Shown piece by piece: positions 18,113 to 27,703 of a DNA stretch of 64,000 bases. A program made the translations under genes and the position numbers. Every line of letters starts with the position of its first letter. Positions within the stretch are counted from its first letter, which is position 1. The notes beneath the pieces are model-generated. The model was not told where the DNA came from. It ran no database searches and saw only the letters and a list, made by a program, of their open reading frames with translations. The stretch comes from UBA6115 sp050953005 (GTDB taxonomy: Bacteria > Bacillota > Clostridia > Christensenellales > Aristaeellaceae), in contig JBMNLV010000001.1 in NCBI GenBank assembly GCA_050953005.1, positions 62,001-126,000 of the forward strand, read 5' to 3'.

Positions 18113-19276
18113 TTATTCTGCGGCCTTGAAGTTATAGACCGGCTTGATGCGCTTGAGCACACGAACAGAGGGCGTGATTTGCTTCAGCAATGCTTCCATG
18201 GGCTTGTAGGCCATGGGCGCCTCGTCCAGGGTGTCCTTGGAAATGCTGGTGGTAAACACATCCGACATCTGTGCTTTGAAGTCGCCCAGGTTCAGCGCCT
18301 GGCGCGCTTCACGGCGGCTCATTACCCGCCCGGCGCCATGGGGGGCGGAGAAATTCCAATCCGGGTTGCCCAGGCCCTCGCACAACAGGCTGCCATCGCG
18401 CATGTTCAGAGGAATCAGCAGCTTTTCGCCCTGCCGCGCGGATACCGCGCCCTTACGCAGGATATTGGTACGCAGGTCAACATAGTTATGGATGGTGGTA
18501 AACTCTTCCAGGACCGTCAGCCCCATGCCGTCCAGAATCACATCCATGATGGCCTTGCGGTTGAGCATCGCGAAGCGCTGGACAAGGCGCATGTCATGCA
18601 GGTAATCGTCCATCAGCTGGCCTTGAACGTAGGCCAGATCCCGGGGCAGGCCGCCAGGCAGTGAGCCGGCTTTTGCTTTTTGACGCCCCGCTTTTCTCTT
18701 TCCGGGGCGATCTCCCCGCTGGCTTAACTGTTCCAGGGCCAGTCGCTGATAACCTGTGGCAGTTTCATGACCAAGATGACGGCTGCCGGAGTGGACTATC
18801 AGGTATAAAAAACCGTCCTCATCATATCCCGCTTCTATAAAATGGTTGCCCCCGCCCAGGGTACCGATGCTTAGCCTGGCGCGCTGCAGGTTGACAAATC
18901 CGGAACATCGCAGCTGCGTAAGGTCAATGTCCGCGTTAAGCGGGTGTGCGTTTCTGCGCACCTGCCGTCCTGAGGGAATCTCCCTGCGGATCAGTTCGTC
19001 AAGCCGCTCAAAATCCAGTTCCTTTTCCTTCAACCGCACTGTTTCCATACCGCAGCCGATGTCCACGCCTACCATGCCCGGCACCACTTTGTCATGGATG
19101 GTCATCGTCGTGCCAATGGTGCAGCCCATGCCGGCATGAACATCGGGCATGATGCGGATCTTGCTGTCGGCGAAGGCTGCCTGGTCGCACAGGGTTTCAA
19201 TCTGCTTGCGTGCGGAAGCTTCAAGTTCATCAGTAAAACAGATGGCTTGGTTGTGCTTTCCTTTGATAACGATCAT
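18113..19276 (-). CDS. rtcB: RtcB family RNA ligase
   Basis: GTP- and manganese-dependent ligase that joins 2',3'-cyclic phosphate or 3'-phosphate RNA ends to 5'-OH ends, in RNA repair. About 387 residues from ATG 19276, which has AAGGAG just upstream; earlier in-frame ATGs are less likely. Motifs: MPDVHAGMGCTIG, VGVDIGCGME (manganese ligands), GTLGGGNHFIE, HSGSRHLG, and the guanylylated histidine region SAPHGAGRVMSR. No RtcA cyclase or archease gene is adjacent. Confidence 0.93.
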   Translation of the reverse strand: MIVIKGKHNQAICFTDELEASARKQIETLCDQAAFADSKIRIMPDVHAGMGCTIGTTMTIHDKVVPGMVGVDIGCGMETVRLKEKELDFERLDELIRREIPSGRQVRRNAHPLNADIDLTQLRCSGFVNLQRARLSIGTLGGGNHFIEAGYDEDGFLYLIVHSGSRHLGHETATGYQRLALEQLSQRGDRPGKRKAGRQKAKAGSLPGGLPRDLAYVQGQLMDDYLHDMRLVQRFAMLNRKAIMDVILDGMGLTVLEEFTTIHNYVDLRTNILRKGAVSARQGEKLLIPLNMRDGSLLCEGLGNPDWNFSAPHGAGRVMSRREARQALNLGDFKAQMSDVFTTSISKDTLDEAPMAYKPMEALLKQITPSVRVLKRIKPVYNFKAAE

Positions 19277-19348
19277 TGCTTGCATCTCCTTTCCGCCATC
19301 GGCTCCCGGTGTCAGGGCAAGCGGTAACTTTGGCTGGTGATGTATACA

Positions 19349-19386
19349 CAAAAAGCTGCGCGTATTCGTCTTTTCCGCCGCAGCTT
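19349..19386 (-). terminator. Intrinsic terminator of the antiporter operon
   Basis: On the minus strand AAGCTGCG (19386-19379) pairs with CGCAGCTT (19360-19353) and is followed directly by a T run. It lies 26 bases after the last antiporter gene and before rtcB. Confidence 0.7.
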
Positions 19387-19411
19387 CAGTTTGTCGGGGA
19401 AGGATCAGGAG

Positions 19412-21595
19412 CTATTTGATGAGCAGCAGCGCCAACAGCAACACCAGGCCCAGAGCGAACAGAATCAACCCGAAGGACAGCGTGCGAAGCAGCCTGCGCG
19501 TAGTATCCCGGAAGGTGGTCCATACCGCGGCGTACAGGTAAATATAGTGATTGGGATCCTTGGGCGCAAGGCCAAAGGCCCGGCGTGACAGGTAGTTGAC
19601 GCGTCCGGCAAAGCGGCCCAGCGCGAAGGTGGCGCGGTTGCCCACCGGGGGATAGACAGGGATCTCGGAGGTTCGTTTAAACACTGTGCGCAGCAGCAAC
19701 AGCGACACCGCGTCTACCAGCGACTCCAGCACGCGTGAAAGAAAGGTCATCACCGTGTTCAGGACGGGGAAGACTCGCTCGATGGCGCCCAGCGGAATGG
19801 CGATGGCATAGCCCAGCTTGACAGAAAACGAAAATACTTTCTCAATGGCGTCCAGCGGGATAGCGATGACATAGCCCAGCCTGACCACAGCCTGCACCAT
19901 TGGACGGTAAAGCCTGTCCTCCATGTCCAGCCAGGCAGGCCAGCGGTTCAGATGGATGCATAGGCCATTGTCATCCTTGCCGCTTAACCAATGCCGCACA
20001 AACAGCGCATAGAAGGCGATGCCCAGCAAAAGGGATTTGCCGCCGCCTGAAAGGTTGACCCAGGCAAGGTAATCCACAGCGTGCGCCGGCTCATGAGCCT
20101 TCAGGAAAGGCAAAGAGCGGTTGGCAAGCTCTGTAAGCGGACCCTGGGGGAAGAGCCCCAGAGCGAACAGCACAAGGGCAGCGCCGCCCAGGGCAAAGGC
20201 TGACGCCGGGCTCATGGATGCGCCCATCCGGTCATATTCTGCCTGCCGGGTTGGATGCTTTTGTACAAAGATGGTGATGAACAGCTTGAGCATATAGCAG
20301 AAGGTCAGCCCGCCGGTGATGACAAAGAGCCATTCCGCTATCTGATAAGGCAGGGCATTCTGGCCCAGATCCTGCACATGGACGATGTATTCGATAATGC
20401 TCTCATGCAGCAGGGTCTTTGACGCATAGCCGCTGAAGAAGGGGATGCCGCTGATGGAGGCCGCGCCAACCAGGAAGATCAGCATCAGCCCCGGCTTGCG
20501 CCGCCCATAGCCCCGCACCTCGTTGAGGTCCAGGGTGTGGGTGTTCAGGTAGACAACGCCGGCCGCCATGAACAGCACCAGCTTGATCAGGCTGTGGTTG
20601 AGCATATGCAGCACGGTGCCCTGCGCGGCCAGGGCGTTGTGCTCTCCCAGCAGGCAGGAGGCCCCGATGCCAAACAGGATAAAACCAATCTGGCTCATGG
20701 ATGAACAAGCCAGCGTGCGCTTCAGGTCGATGGAAAACAGCGCCAGCACCGCGCCCAGCAGCATGTTGACCAGGCCCAGCCCCAACAGCATTTGCCCCCA
20801 GATCAAATCAGCGACAAACAGCCGGATGGATAAAACCAGAATGCCATAAATGCCCACCTTGGTCAAAACGCCGCTCAGCAGCGCGCTGGCTGGGGCCGGC
20901 GCGACCGGATGCGCCTTGGGCAGCCACACATGCAGCGGGAACATACCGGCCTTGGCGCCGAAACCGGCCAAAACCAGCGCGCCGGGAAGGTAAAGGCTCT
21001 TCCTGGGCATCCCCTCAAGCGAACCGGCCAGTTTCTCAAAGCGCAGGGTGCCGGCCTTGCCATAGAGCATCATCAGGCCCATCAGCATCGCCATGCCGCC
21101 CAGGATGGCAATGGCCAGGTAAGTCTGCCCGGCACGCATCGCCCCGGGTGTTTGCTCATGGATGACCCAGCAGTAGCTGGTGAAGGAAAGCACTTCAAAA
21201 AACATAAAAGTTGTAATCAGGTCATCTGACAGAAAAACCCCCATGGTGGCGCCCAGGGTCATCAGGGTAAACAACGCATAGCGGCCCTGCGCGTGTCCAT
21301 GGCGCAGGTACTGCGGGCTGAACAGCGAGGTCATCAGCCACATGAAGGCGGCTACCAGCGCGTACAGCGTGCGGAAGCCGTCACCGCGAAGGAAAAGCCC
21401 ATGCCCGATAATGCCCGCGGCGCTGAAGGCGGCGGTCTGATCCCCCAGGAAGAGCGTCAGCGTCAAGGCGAACTCAGCCAGCGTTACCGCGCACATGAAC
21501 CACAGCCCAAGTGCCGGTTTTCGCCTGCTGAGCATATAGGCTGGAACTGCTGCAAGGAAGGGCAGCGCGACCAGGACAGGTAAAATCCAAGGCAT
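19412..21595 (-). CDS. NuoL/MrpA-like antiporter subunit (last gene of the Mrp/Mbh-like operon)
   Basis: About 727 residues from ATG 21595, preceded by AGGAGG; the open frame runs 17 codons further. Polytopic membrane protein with the proton-pumping subunit core: TM5 glutamate in TFMFFEVLSFTSY, TM7 lysine in GFGAKAGMFPLHVWLP, and a second lysine in SGVLTKVGIYG. The C-terminal 150 residues after the core contain an imperfect 21-residue tandem repeat (LGYVIAIPLDAIEKVF / LGYAIAIPLGAIERVF). It lacks the C-terminal MrpA domain, which is encoded separately upstream in the operon. Probably moves protons or cations as part of the complex. Confidence 0.8.
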   Translation of the reverse strand: MPWILPVLVALPFLAAVPAYMLSRRKPALGLWFMCAVTLAEFALTLTLFLGDQTAAFSAAGIIGHGLFLRGDGFRTLYALVAAFMWLMTSLFSPQYLRHGHAQGRYALFTLMTLGATMGVFLSDDLITTFMFFEVLSFTSYCWVIHEQTPGAMRAGQTYLAIAILGGMAMLMGLMMLYGKAGTLRFEKLAGSLEGMPRKSLYLPGALVLAGFGAKAGMFPLHVWLPKAHPVAPAPASALLSGVLTKVGIYGILVLSIRLFVADLIWGQMLLGLGLVNMLLGAVLALFSIDLKRTLACSSMSQIGFILFGIGASCLLGEHNALAAQGTVLHMLNHSLIKLVLFMAAGVVYLNTHTLDLNEVRGYGRRKPGLMLIFLVGAASISGIPFFSGYASKTLLHESIIEYIVHVQDLGQNALPYQIAEWLFVITGGLTFCYMLKLFITIFVQKHPTRQAEYDRMGASMSPASAFALGGAALVLFALGLFPQGPLTELANRSLPFLKAHEPAHAVDYLAWVNLSGGGKSLLLGIAFYALFVRHWLSGKDDNGLCIHLNRWPAWLDMEDRLYRPMVQAVVRLGYVIAIPLDAIEKVFSFSVKLGYAIAIPLGAIERVFPVLNTVMTFLSRVLESLVDAVSLLLLRTVFKRTSEIPVYPPVGNRATFALGRFAGRVNYLSRRAFGLAPKDPNHYIYLYAAVWTTFRDTTRRLLRTLSFGLILFALGLVLLLALLLIK
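19778..19885 (-). repeat. Imperfect 63-bp-period tandem repeat inside the NuoL-like gene
   Basis: The 45-base segments at 19778-19822 and 19841-19885 match at 39 of 45 positions and are 63 bases (21 codons) apart, so the copies are in frame. They encode amphipathic segments after the membrane core. Confidence 0.75.
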
Positions 21596-21608
21596 TACGC
21601 ACCACCTC

Positions 21609-23051
21609 CTATATCGCGCCCAAGGCGGTTCGGTGAAGGAAATCAAGCAAGGGACCGCTGTAAAAGCTCAACGCGAGAATCATCGCGCTTAGGACAACCA
21701 GCGCGACATAAAATCCGGGCTCAACACGCTGGGGCGCCGGAATGGCCAACGGTTGGGTATACATGGTTACAGCAGGCACCATGAGGTACATACCGGTCAA
21801 GACTGCGCTGACCAGCAGAGCGCCTACGCCCACGTGCGGTAACAGCCCACCTGAAAGCACGGCTGCTCCCGCCAGGGACCATTTGCTGACAAAACCGATC
21901 AGAGGCGGGATACTGGTCATTGACAGGGAACCGATGACAAATACCACAGCCAGAACCGGCAGGGCTTTCGCGATACCGCGCACATCCTCCACATAATATG
22001 CGTGGGCGCGCCGGTTGAACACGCCCACGGCCAAGAACAGGGTGATTTTCATCAGCGCATGAAAGACCAGGTGCATCAGAGCGGAATAAAGCCCTTGCGC
22101 ACTCATCAGCAAGGCGCCAAAGAGGATGTAGGAGAGGTTGGAAACTGTGGAATAGGCCAGGCGGCGTTTGAGATGTCTCTCCTTCAGTGCCATGGCGCTG
22201 CCAAACACGATGGTGAAAGCGCTCAGCGCCAGCGGAATATACTGCGCGTAGCTGCCTGCCAGCACGCTGATTCCAAAGCTGAAATAAGTCACGCGGATGA
22301 TTGCGAACACGCCGGATTTGACCACGGCCACAGCGTGCAGCAAGGCGGTGACCGGCGTAGGCGCCACTGCGGCGGTAGGCAGCCAGCCGTGTAACGGAAA
22401 GATGGCCGCTTTCACTCCAAAACCGAAAAAACACAACAGGTAGCCCAACTGCAGCTGTGTGGTATGTTGAGACCCCACGCCGGCAAACAGGCCGCCGGGC
22501 AAAAAGTCCGTACCGCTGCCAAAATACACCAGATAGACCAGACCGATAAAGGCAAAGGCAGAACCGCCCAGGGAATAGTACAAATACTTCAATCCCGCCT
22601 TGACCGACTTGGCTGAGCCGCCATGCAGGACCAAAGGCAGGGTGGACAAGGTCATCAGCTCGTAGAAGATGTACAGCGTCAGCAGGTTGGCGCTCATCGC
22701 GATGCCCAGCGTCACCCCATAGCTCATCTGAAAGAAAGTGAAAAAGGAGGTCTGGTTGACCGCGTCCTTCATGTAGTTGAGCGCATAAAGCAAAGTTATC
22801 GGCCACAGCAGGGCAATGACCGCGCTGAAGACCTTTCCCAGATCATCCAGTCGCAGGGAAATGGTCAGCTTATTGGTCAGGCTGATCATATCAAACTGCG
22901 CGGCGTTACTCATCAGCGCCACCGCAACCAGCACGCTGGTCAGCAGCGTGGAAACCATCATGTACAGGTTGCGTGCCGCGGTATTCAGCCGCATGGCCGG
23001 CAGCAGCGCCCCTGTGACAATGGGCAGAGTGATTGCAAGGATCAGGATCAT
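21609..23051 (-). CDS. MrpD/NuoN-like antiporter subunit, third copy
   Basis: 480-residue polytopic protein starting at ATG 23051 after AAGGAG. TM5 glutamate (LYIFYELMTLSTLP), TM7 lysine (GFGVKAAIFPLHGWLP) and a further lysine (VAVVKSGVFAI) are present, so the ion-translocation residues are kept. Instead of the common HPVAPSPASA stretch it has AVAPTPVTALLHAV, and it differs enough from its two upstream paralogues to be an old duplication. The next gene starts 13 bases after its stop. Confidence 0.82.
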   Translation of the reverse strand: MILILAITLPIVTGALLPAMRLNTAARNLYMMVSTLLTSVLVAVALMSNAAQFDMISLTNKLTISLRLDDLGKVFSAVIALLWPITLLYALNYMKDAVNQTSFFTFFQMSYGVTLGIAMSANLLTLYIFYELMTLSTLPLVLHGGSAKSVKAGLKYLYYSLGGSAFAFIGLVYLVYFGSGTDFLPGGLFAGVGSQHTTQLQLGYLLCFFGFGVKAAIFPLHGWLPTAAVAPTPVTALLHAVAVVKSGVFAIIRVTYFSFGISVLAGSYAQYIPLALSAFTIVFGSAMALKERHLKRRLAYSTVSNLSYILFGALLMSAQGLYSALMHLVFHALMKITLFLAVGVFNRRAHAYYVEDVRGIAKALPVLAVVFVIGSLSMTSIPPLIGFVSKWSLAGAAVLSGGLLPHVGVGALLVSAVLTGMYLMVPAVTMYTQPLAIPAPQRVEPGFYVALVVLSAMILALSFYSGPLLDFLHRTALGAI

Positions 23052-23059
23052 ATCGCTCC

Positions 23060-24547
23060 TTAGAACAGGGTATTAGCCAGGTTGGTGAACATTTCGATCA
23101 TAAAACCTGGGAAGATGCCCAGCAGCAGGATGGCCAATGTGAGGATGGTGATGGGGATCATCATCATCAGCGGCGGATCTTTCTTTTCATACGCAACGGC
23201 TGAAACTTCACTTTGAGCCATGCCGCCAAAGAAGGAGGACACGCTCGGCGGCAGCAGGTAGGCTGCGGTCAGCATCGCGGAAATCAACAGTACAACGGGA
23301 ACCATCCAGCTAAACACCGGCGTGCTGGTAATCAACGCGCCTTCTGCGATGTACCACTTGGCGATGAAGCCGCCTAAGGGCGGGATGCCCACCAGGGAGA
23401 TCGCGCAGATGGTAAACATCCACATGGTCCAAGGCATGCTCTTGCCCAGATTGTGCATTTCATCCACCCGTGTGATACCGGCTTTGAGGATGATGGCGCC
23501 GGCGCACAGGAACAGGGCATCCTTGGTCAGCGCGTGGAATACCATTTGCAGCAGCGCGCCGTCCAGCGCCATGGTGTCCAGGATGAATACGCCGCACAGA
23601 ACGTAGCTGACCTGGGAAACGCTGGAATAGGCCAGGCGTTTCTTGAGGACTTTTTCCCTCAATGCCAGCATGGAACCCATGAATACAGTAATGGTTGCGC
23701 AGCTGAGCAGGGTCCACTGCACCCAGGTGCCGCGCAGGTAGTCCGGGCCGATGACGTAGAAGATCATCCGGAAGATGCACAGCACGCCGGCCTTGGTAAT
23801 CACGCCTGAGAGTACCGCGCTGGCAGGAGACGGCGCGACAGGATGGGCTGTCGGCAGCCAGCCATGCATGGGGAACATGCCGGCCTTGGTACCAAAGCCG
23901 ATCAGGGTAACCAGCAGGATAACTTGGAAGGCCGTATGGGGAAGATTAAGCTGTTCGGCCATGAGCGAACCGCCCTCTACAAAGTAAGGCGAGGCAATAT
24001 TGGGGGTCAGCATGAAAATGCCCAATAGGCCCATGGTGGCGCCGGCGACCGAGTAGATCAGGTACTTGATGCCCGCGGCAACCGCCTCTTTGGTACGGCT
24101 GTGCAGCACCATGGGCATGGAGATGAAGGTCATCATCTCAAAGAAGAGGTACATCGTCACCATCGTGCCCGACAGCGTCAGCGCCATCAGGGAGGCCAGG
24201 GTCATCAGGTAGAAGGCGTAATAGGTTTTCTCGTTTTGTTCGTGCTTCATGTAGCTGAAGGAATAAAAACCCGAGATGGTCCACATCAGCGCCATCACAG
24301 CCGAGAACACCCTGCTGGTGCCGTCCGAACGCAGCGCGATGGGTAATTGCTTGGTCATCTCGAACAGCACCAGGGTGCGCTCTGCGTCCAGCGCGATCAG
24401 CAGCACGACAATGCATTCCAGCACCATGATTACACCAACAAAGAAGCAGCGTTCTTCCCTGCGCTGATTCAACCAGGGCAGAAAAACCACCATCAACGAG
24501 CCGATGGCAGGCAGCAGGATTGCGACCAGCAGCAATAATCCTTCCAT
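23060..24547 (-). CDS. MrpD/NuoN-like antiporter subunit, second copy
   Basis: 495-residue polytopic membrane protein; ATG 24547 follows TAAGGAGG. Conserved ion-channel features: FFEMMTFISMPMV with the TM5 glutamate, GFGTKAGMFPMHGWLPTAHP with the TM7 lysine, and SGVITKAGVLCI with the second lysine. AYSSVSQVSYVL follows, as usual. It is nearest to the canonical MrpD pattern of the three. Located eight bases upstream of copy three. Confidence 0.85.
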   Translation of the reverse strand: MEGLLLLVAILLPAIGSLMVVFLPWLNQRREERCFFVGVIMVLECIVVLLIALDAERTLVLFEMTKQLPIALRSDGTSRVFSAVMALMWTISGFYSFSYMKHEQNEKTYYAFYLMTLASLMALTLSGTMVTMYLFFEMMTFISMPMVLHSRTKEAVAAGIKYLIYSVAGATMGLLGIFMLTPNIASPYFVEGGSLMAEQLNLPHTAFQVILLVTLIGFGTKAGMFPMHGWLPTAHPVAPSPASAVLSGVITKAGVLCIFRMIFYVIGPDYLRGTWVQWTLLSCATITVFMGSMLALREKVLKKRLAYSSVSQVSYVLCGVFILDTMALDGALLQMVFHALTKDALFLCAGAIILKAGITRVDEMHNLGKSMPWTMWMFTICAISLVGIPPLGGFIAKWYIAEGALITSTPVFSWMVPVVLLISAMLTAAYLLPPSVSSFFGGMAQSEVSAVAYEKKDPPLMMMIPITILTLAILLLGIFPGFMIEMFTNLANTLF

Positions 24548-24563
24548 AACTCACCAATCCTCC

Positions 24564-26060
24564 TTAAGAAAAAGTCTTTAAGCCCGTTTCGATCAAGCGC
24601 ATGATTGGCTCAGAACCGACCCCCAGGTACAAGAGATACAGCATGGAAACAAAAAGCGCGCCTGCAGCGGCCGGAGATATTTTTTTAGACTGCGGATACA
24701 CTACATCCTGCGCGGGTTTGCGGTAAATGGATACTACCGTGTGCAGGAAATAAATCCCGTTGAGCAGGGTGCTGATTGCCAAAGCCACCAGCACCAGCGC
24801 GCGCATCCACCCGCCAAAGGCCATGCCAGCGATGGCCAGGTTCAGCTTGACGATAAAACCGCCCGTAAAGGGAATGCCCACCATGCTCATGGCCGCTACG
24901 GTAAAAACGATGCCTGCAGGGACGTTGCGGTAACCGGCGCCGTGCAGATAGTGGAAACGCTTGCGGTCGCCGGAGACATTGATCAGTTCATAGGCGGACA
25001 GGAACAGCAGGGATTTGACCGCGGCATGTGCCAGCATCTGGAACATCGCGGCCTCTGTGCCGGCAGAGCTGCCCATGCCCAGGCCCATGTAAATATAGCC
25101 GATTTGGGCGACTGAGGAATAGGCGATCATCCTTCGGATATCATGCTGGCTGATGGCTATGATTGAGCCGATGATCATGCCGGCTACCCCGCACACAAAC
25201 AGGAAGGGGCTGATTTGCTGGGACAGGATGACGTCCATCCCGATCACCCGGTAAAAAAACTTGACCAGCACAAAGATGTAGGCTTTGCTGATAATGCCGC
25301 TGAGAATAGCGCTGCTCAGCGGCGGCGCGAAGGCATAGGTATCCGGCGCCCAGACATGGAAGGGAAACATTGCGCTTTTGATGGCCAGAGCGGCGGTAAT
25401 CAGCGCGATGACCACGGTCAGCGGCCCCAGGTACTGCCCGCTGTCCACAATCTGGCGCACTGCTTCGCGCAGGGGCACCATCAGCAAATGTCCGGTGATG
25501 CCGTACAGCATGGAAATGCCCAGCAGCAGCAAGCCCGAGCCAAACAGGTGCATGATCATGTACCGTGTAATGGCGACCAGCGAATGCCCGTTTTGCCGTA
25601 CAGCCACCAGCGCGCAGGAGGCAATGGTCATGATTTCTATAAAGACATACACAGTGAACAGGTCGTTGGTATAAATCAATACCAGCACGGCAGCCAGGGC
25701 CAGATCCACCATGATGCAGTAAAGATTGCTCTTCTTTTCGCTGACAAAGCAGGGCATGCGCCCAAAGCCCGGGATCAGGCTGACCAGCAGCACGGCGGAA
25801 AATCCGGTGGCCATCAGGGCTTCCAGACGCCCGATGCGAATCTCATTGCCCCAGGGGGCCGGGAAATGACCCATCATATAGGGGTATGAATCATCCAGCG
25901 ACATGGTCAGGGACAGGGTCATCGCGCTGAGGACCAGCACCGCTCCGGTTACAAACAAAGTGACCATACGCGCGATGCGCGGTTTAAAAACCGAGGTAAA
26001 GATGCCCGCCGACATGCACAGCAGGATGCAGGCAAAGGGAAAGTTGTGCACTAGGCTCAT
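24564..26060 (-). CDS. mrpD: MrpD-like antiporter subunit, first copy
   Basis: 498 residues. The start overlaps the mrpC stop (TGATG), the usual coupling of MrpC and MrpD, so this copy takes the classical mrpD position. Conserved: VYVFIEIMTIASC (TM5 glutamate), AIKSAMFPFHVWAPD (TM7 lysine), LSGIISKAYIFVLVK and AYSSVAQIGYIYMG. Predicted cation/proton antiport or proton pumping subunit in the cytoplasmic membrane. Confidence 0.85.
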   Translation of the reverse strand: MSLVHNFPFACILLCMSAGIFTSVFKPRIARMVTLFVTGAVLVLSAMTLSLTMSLDDSYPYMMGHFPAPWGNEIRIGRLEALMATGFSAVLLVSLIPGFGRMPCFVSEKKSNLYCIMVDLALAAVLVLIYTNDLFTVYVFIEIMTIASCALVAVRQNGHSLVAITRYMIMHLFGSGLLLLGISMLYGITGHLLMVPLREAVRQIVDSGQYLGPLTVVIALITAALAIKSAMFPFHVWAPDTYAFAPPLSSAILSGIISKAYIFVLVKFFYRVIGMDVILSQQISPFLFVCGVAGMIIGSIIAISQHDIRRMIAYSSVAQIGYIYMGLGMGSSAGTEAAMFQMLAHAAVKSLLFLSAYELINVSGDRKRFHYLHGAGYRNVPAGIVFTVAAMSMVGIPFTGGFIVKLNLAIAGMAFGGWMRALVLVALAISTLLNGIYFLHTVVSIYRKPAQDVVYPQSKKISPAAAGALFVSMLYLLYLGVGSEPIMRLIETGLKTFS

Positions 26061-26434
26061 CAGGCGTCCTCCCCTCTGGCTAACAGGGCGATCTCATCTA
26101 TGTCCAGCGTATGGTAGCGCCGGTACAGGAGAATGGTCAGCGACAGCATGATCGCAGTAATGCTGACGGAGACCACAATGCCCGTGAGCACCAGTCCGGT
26201 TGGGACAGGGTTGATATAAGCGGTGACCTCTTGGATCCCATCGGTTACAATGGGCGCCTTGCGGCCTTGAATATAGCCCATGGACGCCAAAAATAGATAG
26301 ACAGAAGTGTCCATGATGTTCAGTCCGATAATTTTTCGGATCAGGTTGCGCTGCAGCAGCAGGATGGTAAAGCCGATGACAAACAGGATGACGGACACTG
26401 TCTGCTCCAGGTTTTCATACAGCAGTTGCCACAT
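26060..26434 (-). CDS. mrpC: MrpC/NuoK-like antiporter subunit
   Basis: 124 residues with three membrane segments, as in NuoK/MrpC. The first holds VSVILFVIGFTILLLQRNLIRKIIG, and an acidic residue in the second region (GLNIMDTSVYLFL) fits the family. The third segment (LVLTGIVVSVSITAIMLSLTI) follows. ATG 26434 has AAAGGAGG upstream. It lies between the MrpB and MrpD genes, as in mrp and mbh operons. Confidence 0.85.
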   Translation of the reverse strand: MWQLLYENLEQTVSVILFVIGFTILLLQRNLIRKIIGLNIMDTSVYLFLASMGYIQGRKAPIVTDGIQEVTAYINPVPTGLVLTGIVVSVSITAIMLSLTILLYRRYHTLDIDEIALLARGEDA

Positions 26435-26436
26435 GT

Positions 26437-27456
26437 TTACAATCCTCCTTTGCGGAAAAGCGCGTAGAAGATATACATCGTACAGGCTACCACCATACCC
26501 ACTGCAATATTCAGCGGCATGATCAGCCCGCTGGACAGGATGGCCCCCGGGGTACCCAACGGGATGCCGCTGGGCAGGCCATTGGCGCCCATATAAAAAG
26601 CGTATGCCTTGGCTAGCGCGTAAAAGCTCAGCGAGAAGAAGCTGACCCAGGTAAAGGTTTTGGTGGTGAAAAAGCGCCCGGCTTTTTCAAAGCCGAAGGC
26701 AACCAGGTACAAAATCAGACCGGCGCTGATGATGGCCCCGCCGGAGAATCCGCCGCCGGGGGACAGGTGGCCGTTGAGTATGATATAGATACCGTACAGC
26801 AAGATGATTGGCGTCAGCACCATCGCGCTGCCCTGCAGGATGCGGTCATTGCGCGGCTCATAATGCCGGTCATCGGATTCCGCGGCGATCAGCTCCTGAA
26901 CGGGGTTGCCGTCCTTGTCACGGTCAATGCGCAATAATATCAGCACCGCGCTGGCTGCGATGAATAGCACTGTGCTCTCGCCCAGGGTGTCGAAGGCGCG
27001 GTAGTCCAGAATCATGCCTGCGACGATGTTGACCGCGCCGGTTTCATCCAGTCCCTTTTCGATGTAGCGCGCGGAAACCTCATTAGCGCCCGGGGTGGCC
27101 GGGTCACCGAAGCGCGGCATCAGGGCCACGGTTTCCAGCAGGAACACCATCATCATCAGTCCCAGGACCAGCGCCAGGGTGACATATAGCCTGGAGATAA
27201 ACTTGCGTCCCCGGGTTCTCATCCATACCAGCAGGTTGTGCTGGTCCAGCCGTTCAAGCGCAATGCTGCGCTCATGCTGGCGGCTGTCGATAGCTGCCTG
27301 TTGAGCTTCCAGCACCTCCTCATAATCAAACCGGGGCGGTGGAGGGCTTGAGATTTTTTCAGCAATCTCGTCATCCAGCGCCAGGAAGCCCTTGTTAAAC
27401 CACCGGCGGATGCGGGCCTGAGGGCGCGACTCCCAGTCACTTCTGCGCTTGCTCAT
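26437..27456 (-). CDS. mrpB: Fusion of MbhE-like (MrpA C-terminal) and MrpB domains
   Basis: 339 residues, far longer than MrpB alone (about 140). After a charged cytoplasmic extension of about 85 residues comes a membrane segment (LYVTLALVLGLMMMVFLL). An MbhE/MrpA-C-like domain follows, with VSARYIEKGLDETGAVNIV and MILDYRAFDTLGE. The last 140 residues are MrpB: GIYIILNGHLSPGGGFSGG and LIMPLNIAVGMVV. In archaeal mbh operons these are two adjacent genes (mbhE, mbhF), so this looks like their fusion. ATG 27456 follows AAAGGAG and overlaps the previous gene by 20 bases. Confidence 0.8.
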   Translation of the reverse strand: MSKRRSDWESRPQARIRRWFNKGFLALDDEIAEKISSPPPPRFDYEEVLEAQQAAIDSRQHERSIALERLDQHNLLVWMRTRGRKFISRLYVTLALVLGLMMMVFLLETVALMPRFGDPATPGANEVSARYIEKGLDETGAVNIVAGMILDYRAFDTLGESTVLFIAASAVLILLRIDRDKDGNPVQELIAAESDDRHYEPRNDRILQGSAMVLTPIILLYGIYIILNGHLSPGGGFSGGAIISAGLILYLVAFGFEKAGRFFTTKTFTWVSFFSLSFYALAKAYAFYMGANGLPSGIPLGTPGAILSSGLIMPLNIAVGMVVACTMYIFYALFRKGGL

Positions 27457-27703
27457 GCTCGCTGTCTCCTTTTATCGCGTGAATTTTCTTGAGTGTCACG
27501 AAAAAAAGTACGCTTGTAATCCCTGCGCCTACAGCCGCTTCCGTGATGGCCAGGTCAGGGCTTTCCAGAAACATCCAGATAACCGCCATGATCAGGCTAT
27601 AGGCCATGTAGACGATCAGGGAGGTCAGCAGGTTGCGCGTGAGCGCCACGGCCAGTGAGCAGATAATCAGCATGCCCAGCAAAGCGATGTGGACAAAGTT
27701 CAT
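27437..27703 (-). CDS. MbhD-like/DUF4040 antiporter subunit
   Basis: 88 residues with three hydrophobic segments, matching the small DUF4040 domain that is part of the C-terminus of MrpA or a separate MbhD subunit. Conserved stretch: ESPDLAITEAAVGAGITSVLFF. Its presence as a separate gene shows that MrpA is split here. Its start overlaps the mrpG stop by ATGA. Confidence 0.82.
   Translation of the reverse strand: MNFVHIALLGMLIICSLAVALTRNLLTSLIVYMAYSLIMAVIWMFLESPDLAITEAAVGAGITSVLFFVTLKKIHAIKGDSEHEQAQK

Noticed and set aside
18080..18664. 194-codon plus-strand frame opposite rtcB
   Set aside because: Reverse-strand shadow; rtcB motifs on the other strand are complete.
21721..22806. Long (361-codon) open frame on the minus strand overlapping the third MrpD-like gene
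   Set aside because: It lies in another frame of a clearly conserved membrane protein, has Arg/Gly-rich composition typical of a GC-rich shadow frame, and no ribosome site.
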